52,021 bases of DNA, taken from the NCBI GenBank assembly GCA_963579025.1, contig CAUZFZ010000057.1, positions 1-52,021 of the forward strand, written 5' to 3'. A program made the translations under genes and the position numbers. Numbering within the stretch: the first letter of the stretch is position 1; each line of letters opens with the position of its first letter. Below the pieces are notes generated by a model. It searched no databases, was not told where the DNA came from, and saw only the letters and a list, made by a program, of their open reading frames with translations. The stretch is from CAUZFZ01 sp963579025. GTDB taxonomy: Bacteria > Planctomycetota > Planctomycetia > Planctomycetales > Planctomycetaceae. Positions 17,000-26,218 of the stretch are shown here, piece by piece.

Positions 17000-17926
17000 T
17001 CAGTTGGCGTTCCTGCGCAGAAAGTCGATCACTTTGCGGTTGAATATCTCTGGTTGTTCCCAATAGGCCGAATGGCCACAGCCATGGATTATCACTAACT
17101 CGCTGCCCGGCATATGCTCGTGAAAGTACTTCAGCAGAGGCGGTGGCGTGTAGAGGTCGGCATCTCCACCAAGTAGTAGCGTCGGGATTTTCTCCTGCCT
17201 CAGCTTGGCCCACGTGACTTCAGCACGTCCACGCGGTCCTGACAGAAACTGCCGGTTGGGTCGCGCCTGATCGGCAAGCTTCACCCAACGCAGCACCCCA
17301 GTTGGGTTGGCGGCCCGGTAACACGGACCGAGTTCACGAAACTCGGGTGGCAATGCGTAAAACGCTGCCGGACGCAGTGCCGCGCTGGCCTTGTGGTACG
17401 CCTCATCGTTCACACGTCCAAGACTGCAGGCGATCGTCATGCTCAATAGGTTCCGTGGATGGGCGACCGAATACTCCATGACAATTCCGCCGCCTGCGGC
17501 TGACCCAATCGCGTGAAACCTGGCGAGTTGCAATGACTGAACCAGACCATGGAGATCATCGACGTCAGAACGGATCTTCTCGGGCTCAGTGATTTCAGAG
17601 TGGACATAGTTCTTTCGTGAATAACCGATGACACGATACCCGGCCTTTGCAAAGACGGGTTGCTGGTATTCCCAGATGAGTCCGCTGCCGGTAGCCGGAT
17701 GTACAAGCACGACCGGTGGCCCGTCGCCTCCCGTGTCCCAATACCACAGGCGTGCTCCGGCGGCGTTGATGTGGCCCTGTTTGGCGGAAACCTGCTGAGG
17801 AATCGGAATCAGCGCCGGGAACTCCGCGATCGCACTTGGCGGACTTTCCTGAGCTGACACTGTGAAGACCAGCGGCAATGAGTAAACGAGGAGTAGACAT
17901 AGTGTTGGGAAGACTGAAATTCGCAT
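17000..17926 (-). CDS. Secreted alpha/beta-hydrolase-fold protein lacking the nucleophile serine
   Basis: The 308-residue protein from ATG 17924-17926 has a signal peptide (MRISVFPTLCLLLVYSLPLVF, ending near SAQE). The alpha/beta-hydrolase fold is clear: oxyanion strand VVLVHPATG, helix and strand YRVIGYSRKNYVHS, elbow HAIGSAAGGG, acid GGDADLYTPP (D257) and histidine GCGHSAYWE (H285). The elbow should read G-x-S-x-G. Here it reads G141-S-A143-A-G145, placing alanine at the nucleophile. S142 is one position off and would not normally serve. Similar alanine elbows exist in some family members, so it may be a divergent enzyme or a binding protein rather than a damaged gene. The GTG at 17983 is an alternative start. 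Confidence 0.85.
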   Translation of the reverse strand: MRISVFPTLCLLLVYSLPLVFTVSAQESPPSAIAEFPALIPIPQQVSAKQGHINAAGARLWYWDTGGDGPPVVLVHPATGSGLIWEYQQPVFAKAGYRVIGYSRKNYVHSEITEPEKIRSDVDDLHGLVQSLQLARFHAIGSAAGGGIVMEYSVAHPRNLLSMTIACSLGRVNDEAYHKASAALRPAAFYALPPEFRELGPCYRAANPTGVLRWVKLADQARPNRQFLSGPRGRAEVTWAKLRQEKIPTLLLGGDADLYTPPPLLKYFHEHMPGSELVIIHGCGHSAYWEQPEIFNRKVIDFLRRNAN

Positions 17927-17992
17927 AGCGTATTTTACCAATATACCCGCAGTCGTTGGCGCATTCACCGTCCGGATTTTCACGAAGCGGCT

Positions 17993-20137
17993 TTACTGGT
18001 CTGCGTCAGACGCCTCTTTCGTGGGGACATATATGTGGGCCAGATTGTCGAGAGGACGAACCCAGACGTTTCGGAAGCGAACCGGGCTGTCGTGGTCCTG
18101 CAGAAACACTGGTCCGACGGACGTGGCCTTCTGCTGCTGCCAGATTGTTTTCAGGTAAGGCGTCGTGCCGTAACGGAATGGGTGATACTTCGAACGGGGT
18201 TCGCCGAAGCGAGTCTTGTTCTGGACCTTATAACCATTGAGCCAGGCCGTGATTGAGCCACGTGTCACGATCTGCCCTTCTTCGTCACGTCGCGGAGCTC
18301 GGTACCGAATGTCGAAGACCTGCCACTCACCTGGCTGACGGGACGCGTTCACGAGTGGTGGAGCGAACCCGTACAGAGAACCCATCTCCTGCTGAGTCAG
18401 CTTGTCTTTGCCATACGAATTGAAAATCTGTAGTTCATAATTGCCGTGAATGTATATGCCGCTGTTTCCACTTCCCGATTCGGGCAACTGAAACTCAACG
18501 TGGATGTCCGCATCACGAAAATGCAACGCCGAGACCAGATGGTTGGTCCGCCCCTTGCCTCGCGACGACACCAGCGACCCGTCTTCCACCGGCCAGTCGG
18601 CTTCTCCGCCGGACGCGCTCAGAAAGTTGTTCCCGCTGCCCTCGCCAAACAGGATCGTGGCGTCCTTCGGTGCAGAGACCGGGAGTTTCGTCTGGTTTGG
18701 AACGAAGTCCGTCGTCTTCTCCAGACGAATGGTGAGTTCTACCAGTAACGCCTGAACGAGCTGTGGATGCTCTGCGGCGATGTTCCGAGTTTCGGCATCA
18801 GCGAGTTGATGGTCGTAGAGTTCAACATTTCCGTCCGGATGCGCAATGAGACGGTGCGTCTGGGTCCGAATGGTCCGAGCCCGTGCATAAGAGACAGCGG
18901 TGTGCCCGGGCGCCGAAGGCTTGTCCACAATCGGCCGCAGGGAAACACCATCGACATAGTCCGGCACTGGAAGTCCGGCGATGTCACACACCGTGGGAAA
19001 CACGTCGATCGTCTCCACCAGCGACTGCGTTGATTGACCGGGATTTCTCATGCCGGGGTAAGAGACGATCAAAGGTGACCGCAGCGATTCTTCAAACAGC
19101 GAATGCTTGCCCCAGATCGCGTGTTCGCCCAGGTGCCAGCCGTGATCGCCCCACAGAACGACGATGGTGTTCCCCGCTGTGCCGGACGCTTCCAGACGGT
19201 CAAGAAGTCTGCCCACCTGGGCGTCGGCATAGGAGACGCACGCTGCATAATGCCTGCGGACTTCCGTCGCGAACTCAACGTCGTCGTTGGGGTTTCGCTT
19301 CCAGCGGTTGTACTTCATGAACTCGCCCGATCCGTGCCACGTCGTTTTTCCGTCAGGTTTCGACGCATGCGGGATCGGCGGCAACTCAACGTCGCGGTAC
19401 AGGTCGAGGTACTTCGCCGGTGCTCCGAATGGCAGGTGCGGCCGAATGATGCCAACCGCCAGGAAGAACGGCTGGTCGTCGTCCTTCGTCAGTTGATCAA
19501 GCTGGTTCAATGCCTCGTCAGTAATCAGGCCATCCGGGTAGATGGAATCCGGTCCCTCGACCGCCTGAAAAACATCCATCTCCCTGGCGCGACCACGAAT
19601 CTCTCCATTGGCCAGACCGTGCATCGACCCACGCGGGTGCTGCCAGGGACCTGCCGGCAGCAGGTGACGATCCCAGGACAACGGCATTTCCGGCGTCGCG
19701 TCATCGTTCCAGTCACGTCCCCCGCGACCACCAGGATGATGCGACACTTTTCCGACGGAGACGGTTGTGTATCCGTGCCGACGAAACCAGGCCGGAAAAC
19801 TCGCCGGCGACGCCTCGGGGTCCTTCGCCAGGCGACCACCACGCTGAAACAACGCACCATTTCCGGAAGGACCGTACATTCCCGTCAGCAGAGCAAACCG
19901 GGAAGCACCACACGTGGGAGCCTGCACATAGTGCCGTTGAAACGCTCGTCCGCGTGCCGCCAGCGAGTCGATATTCGGTGACTGAATATACTTCACGCCG
20001 AAGCACGCCAGTTCAGGTCGGAGATCATCGATACAAAGCAGCAACACGTTTGGTTTGGCTGCCATCGTGGTTGCTGCCATGGCCGACAATAGAATTGTCG
20101 ATACGGCAATCAGGCTCGCAGTCGGAGTCCGCTTCAT
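17993..20137 (-). CDS. Secreted sulfatase fused to a DUF1080 domain
   Basis: 714 residues with a signal peptide (about 1-27). The sulfatase domain (28 to about 480) has metal ligands D37-D38 (LCIDDLRP) and the maturation motif C76-G-A-S-R80, where the cysteine becomes formylglycine; alanine instead of proline at the third position is allowed in the family. The domain most resembles iduronate-2-sulfatase-like enzymes. The C-terminal 220 residues are a DUF1080 (3-keto-disaccharide hydrolase-type) beta-sandwich: ILFGEGS, IHVEFQLPESGSGNSGIYIHGNYELQI, GEWQVFDIRY and PVRFRNVWVRP. The fusion implies attack on a sulfated glycan and binding or cleavage by the second domain. GAGG lies six bases before the ATG at 20137. 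It is divergent from the cluster that follows. Confidence 0.95.
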   Translation of the reverse strand: MKRTPTASLIAVSTILLSAMAATTMAAKPNVLLLCIDDLRPELACFGVKYIQSPNIDSLAARGRAFQRHYVQAPTCGASRFALLTGMYGPSGNGALFQRGGRLAKDPEASPASFPAWFRRHGYTTVSVGKVSHHPGGRGGRDWNDDATPEMPLSWDRHLLPAGPWQHPRGSMHGLANGEIRGRAREMDVFQAVEGPDSIYPDGLITDEALNQLDQLTKDDDQPFFLAVGIIRPHLPFGAPAKYLDLYRDVELPPIPHASKPDGKTTWHGSGEFMKYNRWKRNPNDDVEFATEVRRHYAACVSYADAQVGRLLDRLEASGTAGNTIVVLWGDHGWHLGEHAIWGKHSLFEESLRSPLIVSYPGMRNPGQSTQSLVETIDVFPTVCDIAGLPVPDYVDGVSLRPIVDKPSAPGHTAVSYARARTIRTQTHRLIAHPDGNVELYDHQLADAETRNIAAEHPQLVQALLVELTIRLEKTTDFVPNQTKLPVSAPKDATILFGEGSGNNFLSASGGEADWPVEDGSLVSSRGKGRTNHLVSALHFRDADIHVEFQLPESGSGNSGIYIHGNYELQIFNSYGKDKLTQQEMGSLYGFAPPLVNASRQPGEWQVFDIRYRAPRRDEEGQIVTRGSITAWLNGYKVQNKTRFGEPRSKYHPFRYGTTPYLKTIWQQQKATSVGPVFLQDHDSPVRFRNVWVRPLDNLAHIYVPTKEASDADQ

Positions 20138-20459
20138 TCTGATCCTCAGGTCTGCACTGTCGGTACTTGGTCAAACACAACACGTGAGTCTTATACCGAG
20201 TCGGACCTGGTGTTCGCACCGATGACTGCGGCGACACGGTCTCCTTCAAGACTCTTTCCGGATCTGAAGTCGCGCACGGACGTCGGGCTGAGCGCGATGA
20301 CTCTGGCTCGTCGAATGAACTTGGTGCCACCTTTGCTATGGTTCGGCTCAAGAACATGGACGGCAAAGACGCGGAACGGCATTGCCGAAATTGGTGGAGT
20401 GCCGCTCCACGATAACCTTCCTCATTGATTGGACAGCGGAAGACATGAAGGAACTCCTC
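20138..20459. other. Divergent intergenic region of the polysaccharide cluster
   Basis: 322 bases between the divergent sulfatase-DUF1080 gene and the propeller protein. The region must hold the promoters for both arms of the cluster, so it is the natural place for a shared operator. I see no convincing operator palindrome or sigma-70 box by eye and no small gene. The plus-strand frame from 20382 is the upstream continuation of the next gene. Confidence 0.5.
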
Positions 20460-21833
20460 ATGAATCGATGCAGACGCCATGTGCGGAGGTTCGCCTCTGC
20501 ATTGTTCGTACTCGTTCTGGTCGGGTCGGCCGCGTTCAGTGCCGAGCCGGTCGACATTGGCCATCGGCTGGAGCTGTTTGTGGACGACCATTTGATCGAC
20601 GAGACGAAAGGTGACGTCAGTCGACAGTTGATTCGACCCGTGCCGAAAGAAGTCGTTTTTGAGACTGGCGAATCGTGGGAAGGAAACACCAGCGGCTACT
20701 ACACGTTCTTTCGCGACGGCGACCTGTACCGCATGATCTATCGCGGTTGGCAGCACGACGAGCAGAAGAAGGCCGCCCACAAAGAAGTCACGTGTTACGC
20801 CGAAAGCAAAGACGGTATCCACTGGACGAAACCAAATCTCGGACTGTTCGAATGGGACGGCTCGAAGGAAAACAACATCGTCTGGCTGGGACCAGGCACG
20901 CATAACTTTACCGCGTTCCGCGATGAGAACCCGAATGTCCCCCCTGAGTCACGCTACAAGGCCTTCGGTGGTTCCGGAGGTGGACTGGTGCCCTTTGAGT
21001 CACCCGATTGCGTGCACTGGAAACTCACGCAGAAGAAGCCAGTGATCACCAACGGAGCGTTCGATTCGCAGAACCTGGCCTTCTGGGACACAGCCCGAAA
21101 GCAGTACCGGGCTTACTGGCGCTACTTTGGCAATGGAGTTCGTTCGATTCGAACAGCGACCTCCAAAGACTTCATCCACTGGCAGAATGAAGCGGACTTG
21201 AAGTATCCCAAGGGGACGCCGACCGAGCATCTCTACACAAACGCCATCCAGAAGTACTTTCGTGCACCGCACCTCTTCATCGGTTTCCCCACGCGTTACG
21301 AACCGAAGAGTCAACAGGTGGAACCAATCCTGATGACCAGCCGCGACGGGTCGACTTTCCACCGCTATGCGGATGCCGTCATTCCGAGGACTGCGCCCAA
21401 AGACCGCAACCACAATCGCAGCAACTACATGGCCTGGGGAATGTTTCAGTTGCCCGGCAAACCGAACGAGATCTCCGTTTACGGGACAGAGAACTATTAC
21501 GAGCGGACGCCAGGACGTGTCCGGCGATTCGTCTATCGGCTGGATGGATTCGTTGCTCTGCGTGGCGGAGCAGACGGAGGCCAGGCTACGACGAAACCAT
21601 TGCGTTTCGAGGGGGACCAACTGCTGTTGAACTATGTCGTCAACTCTGGTGGAGCATTGACGATCGAAGCGCTCGATCACGCCGGTAAAGTAATCGGCGA
21701 GTCGAAACCACTTAGTGGTGACGCCGTCGATCACGCTGTGACCTGGAAACAGAAACCCGATCTGAGCACGGGTATTATCCAGCTGCGATTCAAATTGAAG
21801 AACGCTGACGTGTACTCCCTGCGTTTCGATTGA
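20460..21833 (+). CDS. Secreted five-bladed beta-propeller protein, glycoside hydrolase (GH32/43-like)
   Basis: 457 residues with a signal peptide (basic MNRCRRHVRR then FASALFVLVLVGSAAFSA). Repeated blade motifs of glycoside-hydrolase propellers are visible: LELFVDDHLID, YYTFFRDGDLYRMIYRGW, CYAESKDGIHWTKPNLGLFEWDGS, SPDCVHWKLT, AFWDTARKQYRAYWRY and TATSKDFIHWQ. The SxDGxHW pattern is typical of GH32/GH43-like secreted proteins of planctomycetes; the exact family and catalytic acids cannot be fixed from sequence alone. The ATG at 20460 has AAGGA seven bases upstream, better than the in-frame starts at 20382 and 20445. First gene of the plus-strand run, 62 bases before the second sulfatase. 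Confidence 0.88.
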   Translation: MNRCRRHVRRFASALFVLVLVGSAAFSAEPVDIGHRLELFVDDHLIDETKGDVSRQLIRPVPKEVVFETGESWEGNTSGYYTFFRDGDLYRMIYRGWQHDEQKKAAHKEVTCYAESKDGIHWTKPNLGLFEWDGSKENNIVWLGPGTHNFTAFRDENPNVPPESRYKAFGGSGGGLVPFESPDCVHWKLTQKKPVITNGAFDSQNLAFWDTARKQYRAYWRYFGNGVRSIRTATSKDFIHWQNEADLKYPKGTPTEHLYTNAIQKYFRAPHLFIGFPTRYEPKSQQVEPILMTSRDGSTFHRYADAVIPRTAPKDRNHNRSNYMAWGMFQLPGKPNEISVYGTENYYERTPGRVRRFVYRLDGFVALRGGADGGQATTKPLRFEGDQLLLNYVVNSGGALTIEALDHAGKVIGESKPLSGDAVDHAVTWKQKPDLSTGIIQLRFKLKNADVYSLRFD

Positions 21834-21895
21834 TCTCATCAACACGCTGTTAGTTTCAACGCAGGAAACGGTCTGAAGCCGAAGCGAGAGACGTC

Positions 21896-23482
21896 ATGAT
21901 TAGAATCCCGCTGATGGCTGTTGTGATCGTCGCCGGTGCGCTGTCGCTTCGGGCCTCTGATAAGACTGTTGCAGAGCGACCCAATATCATTCTTGTGATG
22001 GCGGATGATCTGGGCTGGTCAGACATCGGCTGCTATGGCGGCGAAATTGACACACCCCACATTGATTCCCTGGCGAGGGACGGACTGCGGTTCACGCAGT
22101 TCTACAACAACGCGATCTGTGGTCCGACTCGGGCCTCGCTTTTGACGGGGTTGTACTGCCAGCAAGTCGGGCACCGGGGCGATCGCTGGAATGAACCCAA
22201 GGACTTCCAGAAGTGCGTCACCATCGGTGAGGTGCTGCAGCAGGCCGGCTACCACACCGCGGTTGTTGGTAAATGGCAGGGGCGTGACTCGGCTCTGGAT
22301 CGAGGCTTTGATCGATTCTTCGGGCCGATGTGCCAGGCGAAGATCAGCTACTTTCACGAGGTCCAGGGAAATCCCTACTACGTTGACCGCGAGCGGTACG
22401 AACTCCCCGACGACTTCTACCTGACCGATGCGCTGAACGATTACGCCGTCCGCTTTCTGCAGGAGGGTCTCAAGAAGAACGAGCCGCTCTTTCTGTACGT
22501 GGCTCACATTGCGCCACACTGGCCGTTGCACGCTCGGGAAGAGGACGTTGCCCACTACAGGGACCGCTATCGGACATCGGGGTGGGACGAGGTGCGTGCG
22601 CGTCGGTTCGAGAGGCAGCGTCAAGCCGGGTTGATCCCAGGTGACTGCAGGCTCGCGCCCCGACCAGCGGGTGTTCGTGACTGGAAGGCGGACAGGTACA
22701 AAGACTGGCAGGCAGAGCGCATGGCTGTTTACGCCGCACAGGTTGCCGCGATTGATCGAGGGGTTGGCCAGTTGTTGCAGACTCTCAAAGAGGCCGGTGA
22801 GGAGGACAATACGCTCGTCATGTTTCTGTCCGATAACGGAGCAGCTCCGGACGGTGGACTCGGTCCGAGCGCCACTGGTTTCGGTTTTGGTCCGCGGTCG
22901 AAGAACGATACATGGCGGAAGGATGGTGTTCCGATTCGGTCAGGCAGCGGTCCCGAACGCCCTCCAGGACCGCATGACACATTCGCCGCCTATGGGCTGG
23001 CCTGGGCGAACGCGAGTAACACGCCGCTACGCGGAACAAAGCTCGGTGCCTTCGAGGGCGGTATCCGCACTCCACTGGTCGCGCGATGGCCGGCGGTCAT
23101 TCACGAGCGCGGAGCCATCACGAAGCAGCCGGGACACGTCATCGATTTCATGGCCACGTGCCTCGACCTGGCCGGCAGCAGTTATCCAAACGAGTTCAAG
23201 GGTCGCAAGCCGTTACCGCTGGAAGGCAAGAGTCTGCTGCCCGTCTTTCAGGGGCAACAGCGTGACGCGCACGAACAGCTTTGCTGGAGCGTTCCCCGGC
23301 ATCACGCCATTCGGATGGGTCAATGGAAAGCAGTCATGCCACGAACCGGCGGAGCGTGGCAACTGTTCGACCTCGATCATGACGGCACGGAGACGACGGA
23401 TGTGGCAAAGCGTGAGCCCGAACGGCTCAAGCAACTGACTGACCAGTTTGAAGTGTGGCGCACGCGTGTCGGACATCCGTGA
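21896..23482 (+). CDS. Secreted arylsulfatase-type sulfatase
   Basis: Removes sulfate esters from an organic substrate, here probably a glycan. 528 residues with a signal peptide (about 1-21). Metal ligands are at D37-D38 (VMADDLGWSDIGCYG) and the formylglycine motif is C75-G-P-T-R79 (ICGPTRASLLTG). Further sulfatase blocks are VGKWQGRD, YVAHIAPHWPLH, MFLSDNGAAPDGG and TPLRGTKLGAFEGGIRTPLVARWP. It belongs to the arylsulfatase A/B type, a different subgroup from the sulfatase-DUF1080 gene in this cluster. No maturation enzyme (FGE or anaerobic type) is encoded in the window, so it must be elsewhere in the genome. Confidence 0.96.
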   Translation: MIRIPLMAVVIVAGALSLRASDKTVAERPNIILVMADDLGWSDIGCYGGEIDTPHIDSLARDGLRFTQFYNNAICGPTRASLLTGLYCQQVGHRGDRWNEPKDFQKCVTIGEVLQQAGYHTAVVGKWQGRDSALDRGFDRFFGPMCQAKISYFHEVQGNPYYVDRERYELPDDFYLTDALNDYAVRFLQEGLKKNEPLFLYVAHIAPHWPLHAREEDVAHYRDRYRTSGWDEVRARRFERQRQAGLIPGDCRLAPRPAGVRDWKADRYKDWQAERMAVYAAQVAAIDRGVGQLLQTLKEAGEEDNTLVMFLSDNGAAPDGGLGPSATGFGFGPRSKNDTWRKDGVPIRSGSGPERPPGPHDTFAAYGLAWANASNTPLRGTKLGAFEGGIRTPLVARWPAVIHERGAITKQPGHVIDFMATCLDLAGSSYPNEFKGRKPLPLEGKSLLPVFQGQQRDAHEQLCWSVPRHHAIRMGQWKAVMPRTGGAWQLFDLDHDGTETTDVAKREPERLKQLTDQFEVWRTRVGHP

Positions 23483-23523
23483 TGATCAAGCAGCGACACG
23501 ACCTCAGAGACCGGAGAATGAAC

Positions 23524-24414
23524 ATGCACAGATTCAATCGATTTCTCAGCAAAGCACTGATGCTTGTGATCGGCGTCAGCACGTTGCTCGTCGTATCGGG
23601 CGCGAGACACTCCGTTGCTGACGACCTGCCACCAGTCATCCCGGGATTGCGTGTCTTCTACACCGGGCACAGCTTCCACATGTTTGTGCCGAATCACGTT
23701 GAACGGATTGTCCGAGCAGCGGGCATCAAGGGACACAAACTGGTTGGCAGGCAGGGTATTGGCGGCTCACGCGTGTATCAGCACTGGGACCTGGCCGATG
23801 GGAAAAATAAGGCCAAACCGGCGCTGACGACCGGTGAAGTCGACGTCTTCACGATGGCGTCTCACCTCACAGTTCCGGACCGTGGCATCACGAACTTCAC
23901 CGAACTGGGGCTGAAGCACAATCCAGACATTCGCCTGCTCGTGCAGGTGTCGTGGTTTCCGTTTGATGTGGAATCACCAGAGAAACGTATCCGCAACAAT
24001 TCTCAACGTGACAACATGAAAATTGCTGACCTGCAGGCGGCTGTTGATTCGTGGCGAAAGAAACTCGAAGCCCAGACGGATGATCTCAACGAGAAACATA
24101 AACGCAGAGCCGTGTTCCTCGTTCCGGTCGGTGATGCCGTTGTCGCGCTGAGAAGCATGATCGTGGACGGAACCTTTCCCGGCGTGACTGCTCAATCAGA
24201 GCTGTTCCGGGACCCGATCGGGCACGTCGGGCCGCATGTGCAGGCACTGGCTTCGTATTGCAATTACGCGGCGATCTACCGAGCCAGTCCAGTGGGTTTG
24301 AAACCAGGTTTCAAAGGCATCACTGCCGAGCAGGATTTGATCCTGCAGGAACTGGCCTGGAGCACAGTCGGTCGATCTTCATACGCTGGGATCGCAGCGC
24401 GTGCGAATAAGTAG
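23524..24414 (+). CDS. Secreted SGNH-hydrolase-like protein
   Basis: 296 residues with a signal peptide (MHRFNRFLSKALMLVIGV to about GARHSVA). The mature part opens with LRVFYTGHSFHMF, which resembles block I of SGNH hydrolases (strand followed by GxS), and ends with DPIGHVGPHVQALASYCNYAAIYR, which could supply the Asp/His of block V. Middle blocks are weak, so carbohydrate esterase or lipase activity is a guess. The ATG at 23524 has GGAG seven bases upstream; the frame stays open to 23455, but that would overlap the sulfatase. It follows the sulfatase by 41 bases and is probably cotranscribed, consistent with de-esterifying the same polymer. Confidence 0.78.
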   Translation: MHRFNRFLSKALMLVIGVSTLLVVSGARHSVADDLPPVIPGLRVFYTGHSFHMFVPNHVERIVRAAGIKGHKLVGRQGIGGSRVYQHWDLADGKNKAKPALTTGEVDVFTMASHLTVPDRGITNFTELGLKHNPDIRLLVQVSWFPFDVESPEKRIRNNSQRDNMKIADLQAAVDSWRKKLEAQTDDLNEKHKRRAVFLVPVGDAVVALRSMIVDGTFPGVTAQSELFRDPIGHVGPHVQALASYCNYAAIYRASPVGLKPGFKGITAEQDLILQELAWSTVGRSSYAGIAARANK

Positions 24415-24579
24415 TCGCGAATGTCTCGTCGTGGATGCGGATTCACGTTCGGCTTCTGGTTGCGCGTCGTGATTCTTAGTCTTACTCATGATCTGGCACC
24501 CGTCCCTGGCTGCCGGGCAGGCATGTCACGCTGCTCGACTTCTGCGATCCGCCAGACAACTGAGCCATTCGAGCGTCCA

Positions 24580-24732
24580 ATGACGATCAGTGTCGAAGCG
24601 ATTGTGCTCCTTGTGATCGTGCTGAGTTTCTCAGCATGGTTTCTGCCAGAGCTATGCTCTTTGGCTGCACGGGGCGTCGTTGCATTTATCGGATGGGTGA
24701 TGAGACTGAAGAGACGTGGCGATAATGAATGA
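24580..24732 (+). CDS. Possible small single-span membrane protein
   Basis: A 50-residue ORF beginning MTISVEAIVLLVIVLSFSAWF, then a second hydrophobic stretch and a basic C-terminus (MRLKRRGDN). The frame stays open upstream to 24421, but that part is not protein-like. Membrane-like composition is the only support; I recognise no family and see no strong ribosome site. It lies in a 385-base gap between the SGNH-like gene and a DUF1501 gene, which otherwise holds nothing I can name. Confidence 0.35.
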   Translation: MTISVEAIVLLVIVLSFSAWFLPELCSLAARGVVAFIGWVMRLKRRGDNE

Positions 24733-24799
24733 TGATGCCTGTGATCCCGCCAGTAACACCCTATCCAGCCAGTATCGTTTTTTCGGGAAGCTTTCTGCC

Positions 24800-26218
24800 A
24801 TGAAGCGAACTGCAATGACCTGCTCCGGCCCTGTGACGCGACGGGCGTTTCTATCGACGGGAACTCTGGGGATTGGCGGCCTGGGACTTGGCGACCTGTT
24901 GCGATTGCGAGCCGGCGCCGCTCAGACCGGGACGCCTGCAACTGACACCGATACGTCGATTATTTTCGTGTGGCTGCCTGGAGGCCCGCCCCACATGGAA
25001 ATGTACGATATGAAGCCGAATGCACCGGCTGAGTATCGTGGGCAGTTCTCGCCTATCAGCACCAATGTTCCCGGCGCCGACGTGTGCGAACTGATGCCAC
25101 GTCACACGAAAGTTGCTGACCGCTACAACGTCATTCGGTCCGTTGCCCACACGTTTGCCGATCACGGCGGCGGACATAAGCGATTTCTGACCGGTCGAGA
25201 TCCACTCGAGCCAACCGGGTTCGTGAACGACTTCCCGATGGCCGGCTCGATCGTCGCGAAAGAACGTTCACATCGCCGGACGGGCATACCCAACTACATT
25301 TGCGGCAGCTCTCGCGGAAACGTCAATGCCGATGCCTTCAGTTTCGGCGCCGCCTATCTGGGCCCGGCCTACACGCCGTTCACGTTCACCGGCGACCCGA
25401 GCGATTCGAAATTCACAGTTAAGAACATCTCGCTCGACGAGAGCATGGCCACGCGGCTGGAAGACCGCGTTCAGTTGCTCGGCGGCTTGGACCTACTGCG
25501 ACGAGAAGTCGATGCCAGTGGTGTGATTGACTCGATGGATCAGTTCAACGCCGATGCACTCGATCTGTTGACGAGCACACAGACGCGTGAGGCGTTTGAT
25601 CTGTCCCAGGAATCCGACGAACTCAAGGACCGCTACGGGCGACATGCCTGGGGACAGCGGGCACTGCTCGCACGACGGCTGGTCGAAGCCGGAAGCAGTT
25701 TCGTCACGGTCGTCATGGAGAACGCTTACGTTTCTCCGATTCGTTACCCGAAGTACGCGGTGTTCAACTGGGACTCACACGCGGTCAACGGCCACATTTT
25801 TGAAGATGCGCTTGTCCGGTTGCCGGTTTACGACCAGGCGATCACGGCGCTGGTTGAAGACATTTATGATCGCGGACTGGATAAGAAAGTTCTGCTCGTC
25901 GTGACGGGCGAGTTCGGCCGTACGCCTCGCATCACCTATGCCAACGGGACGCGGTCAAAAGAAAAGCAGCCAGGTCGCGACCACTGGCCGCAGGCGATGT
26001 CCATGCTGGTATCTGGCGGTGGCATGCGCACCGGTCAGGTGATCGGTTCGACCAACTCAAAAGGCGAACATCCACACAGCCGCCCGCTGACGCCCAATGA
26101 TCTGTGGGCAACGGTCTATCGCCACCTGGGCATCGATCACGGCCGTTCGTTCATCGACAACGCCGGCCGGCCGATGCCGATTCTCCCCTACGGCGAACCG
26201 ATTGCCGAACTGCTGTAG
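24800..26218 (+). CDS. DUF1501 domain protein, Tat-type signal
   Basis: 472 residues beginning with a twin-arginine signal (TRRAFLSTGTLGIGGLGLGDLL). DUF1501 blocks follow: SIIFVWLPGGPPHMEMYDMKPN, DVCELMPRHTKVADRYNVIRSVAH, HGGGHKRFLTGRDP, VTGEFGRTPRI and GRDHWPQAMSMLVSGGG. The metal-binding histidines and acids of the alkaline-phosphatase-like fold are present by pattern, but no activity is established for the family. The ATG at 24800 has GGGAAG nine bases upstream; the in-frame start at 24716 is less likely. Unusually, it sits inside the sulfatase/beta-helix cluster without a DUF1549/DUF1553 partner. Confidence 0.93.
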   Translation: MKRTAMTCSGPVTRRAFLSTGTLGIGGLGLGDLLRLRAGAAQTGTPATDTDTSIIFVWLPGGPPHMEMYDMKPNAPAEYRGQFSPISTNVPGADVCELMPRHTKVADRYNVIRSVAHTFADHGGGHKRFLTGRDPLEPTGFVNDFPMAGSIVAKERSHRRTGIPNYICGSSRGNVNADAFSFGAAYLGPAYTPFTFTGDPSDSKFTVKNISLDESMATRLEDRVQLLGGLDLLRREVDASGVIDSMDQFNADALDLLTSTQTREAFDLSQESDELKDRYGRHAWGQRALLARRLVEAGSSFVTVVMENAYVSPIRYPKYAVFNWDSHAVNGHIFEDALVRLPVYDQAITALVEDIYDRGLDKKVLLVVTGEFGRTPRITYANGTRSKEKQPGRDHWPQAMSMLVSGGGMRTGQVIGSTNSKGEHPHSRPLTPNDLWATVYRHLGIDHGRSFIDNAGRPMPILPYGEPIAELL

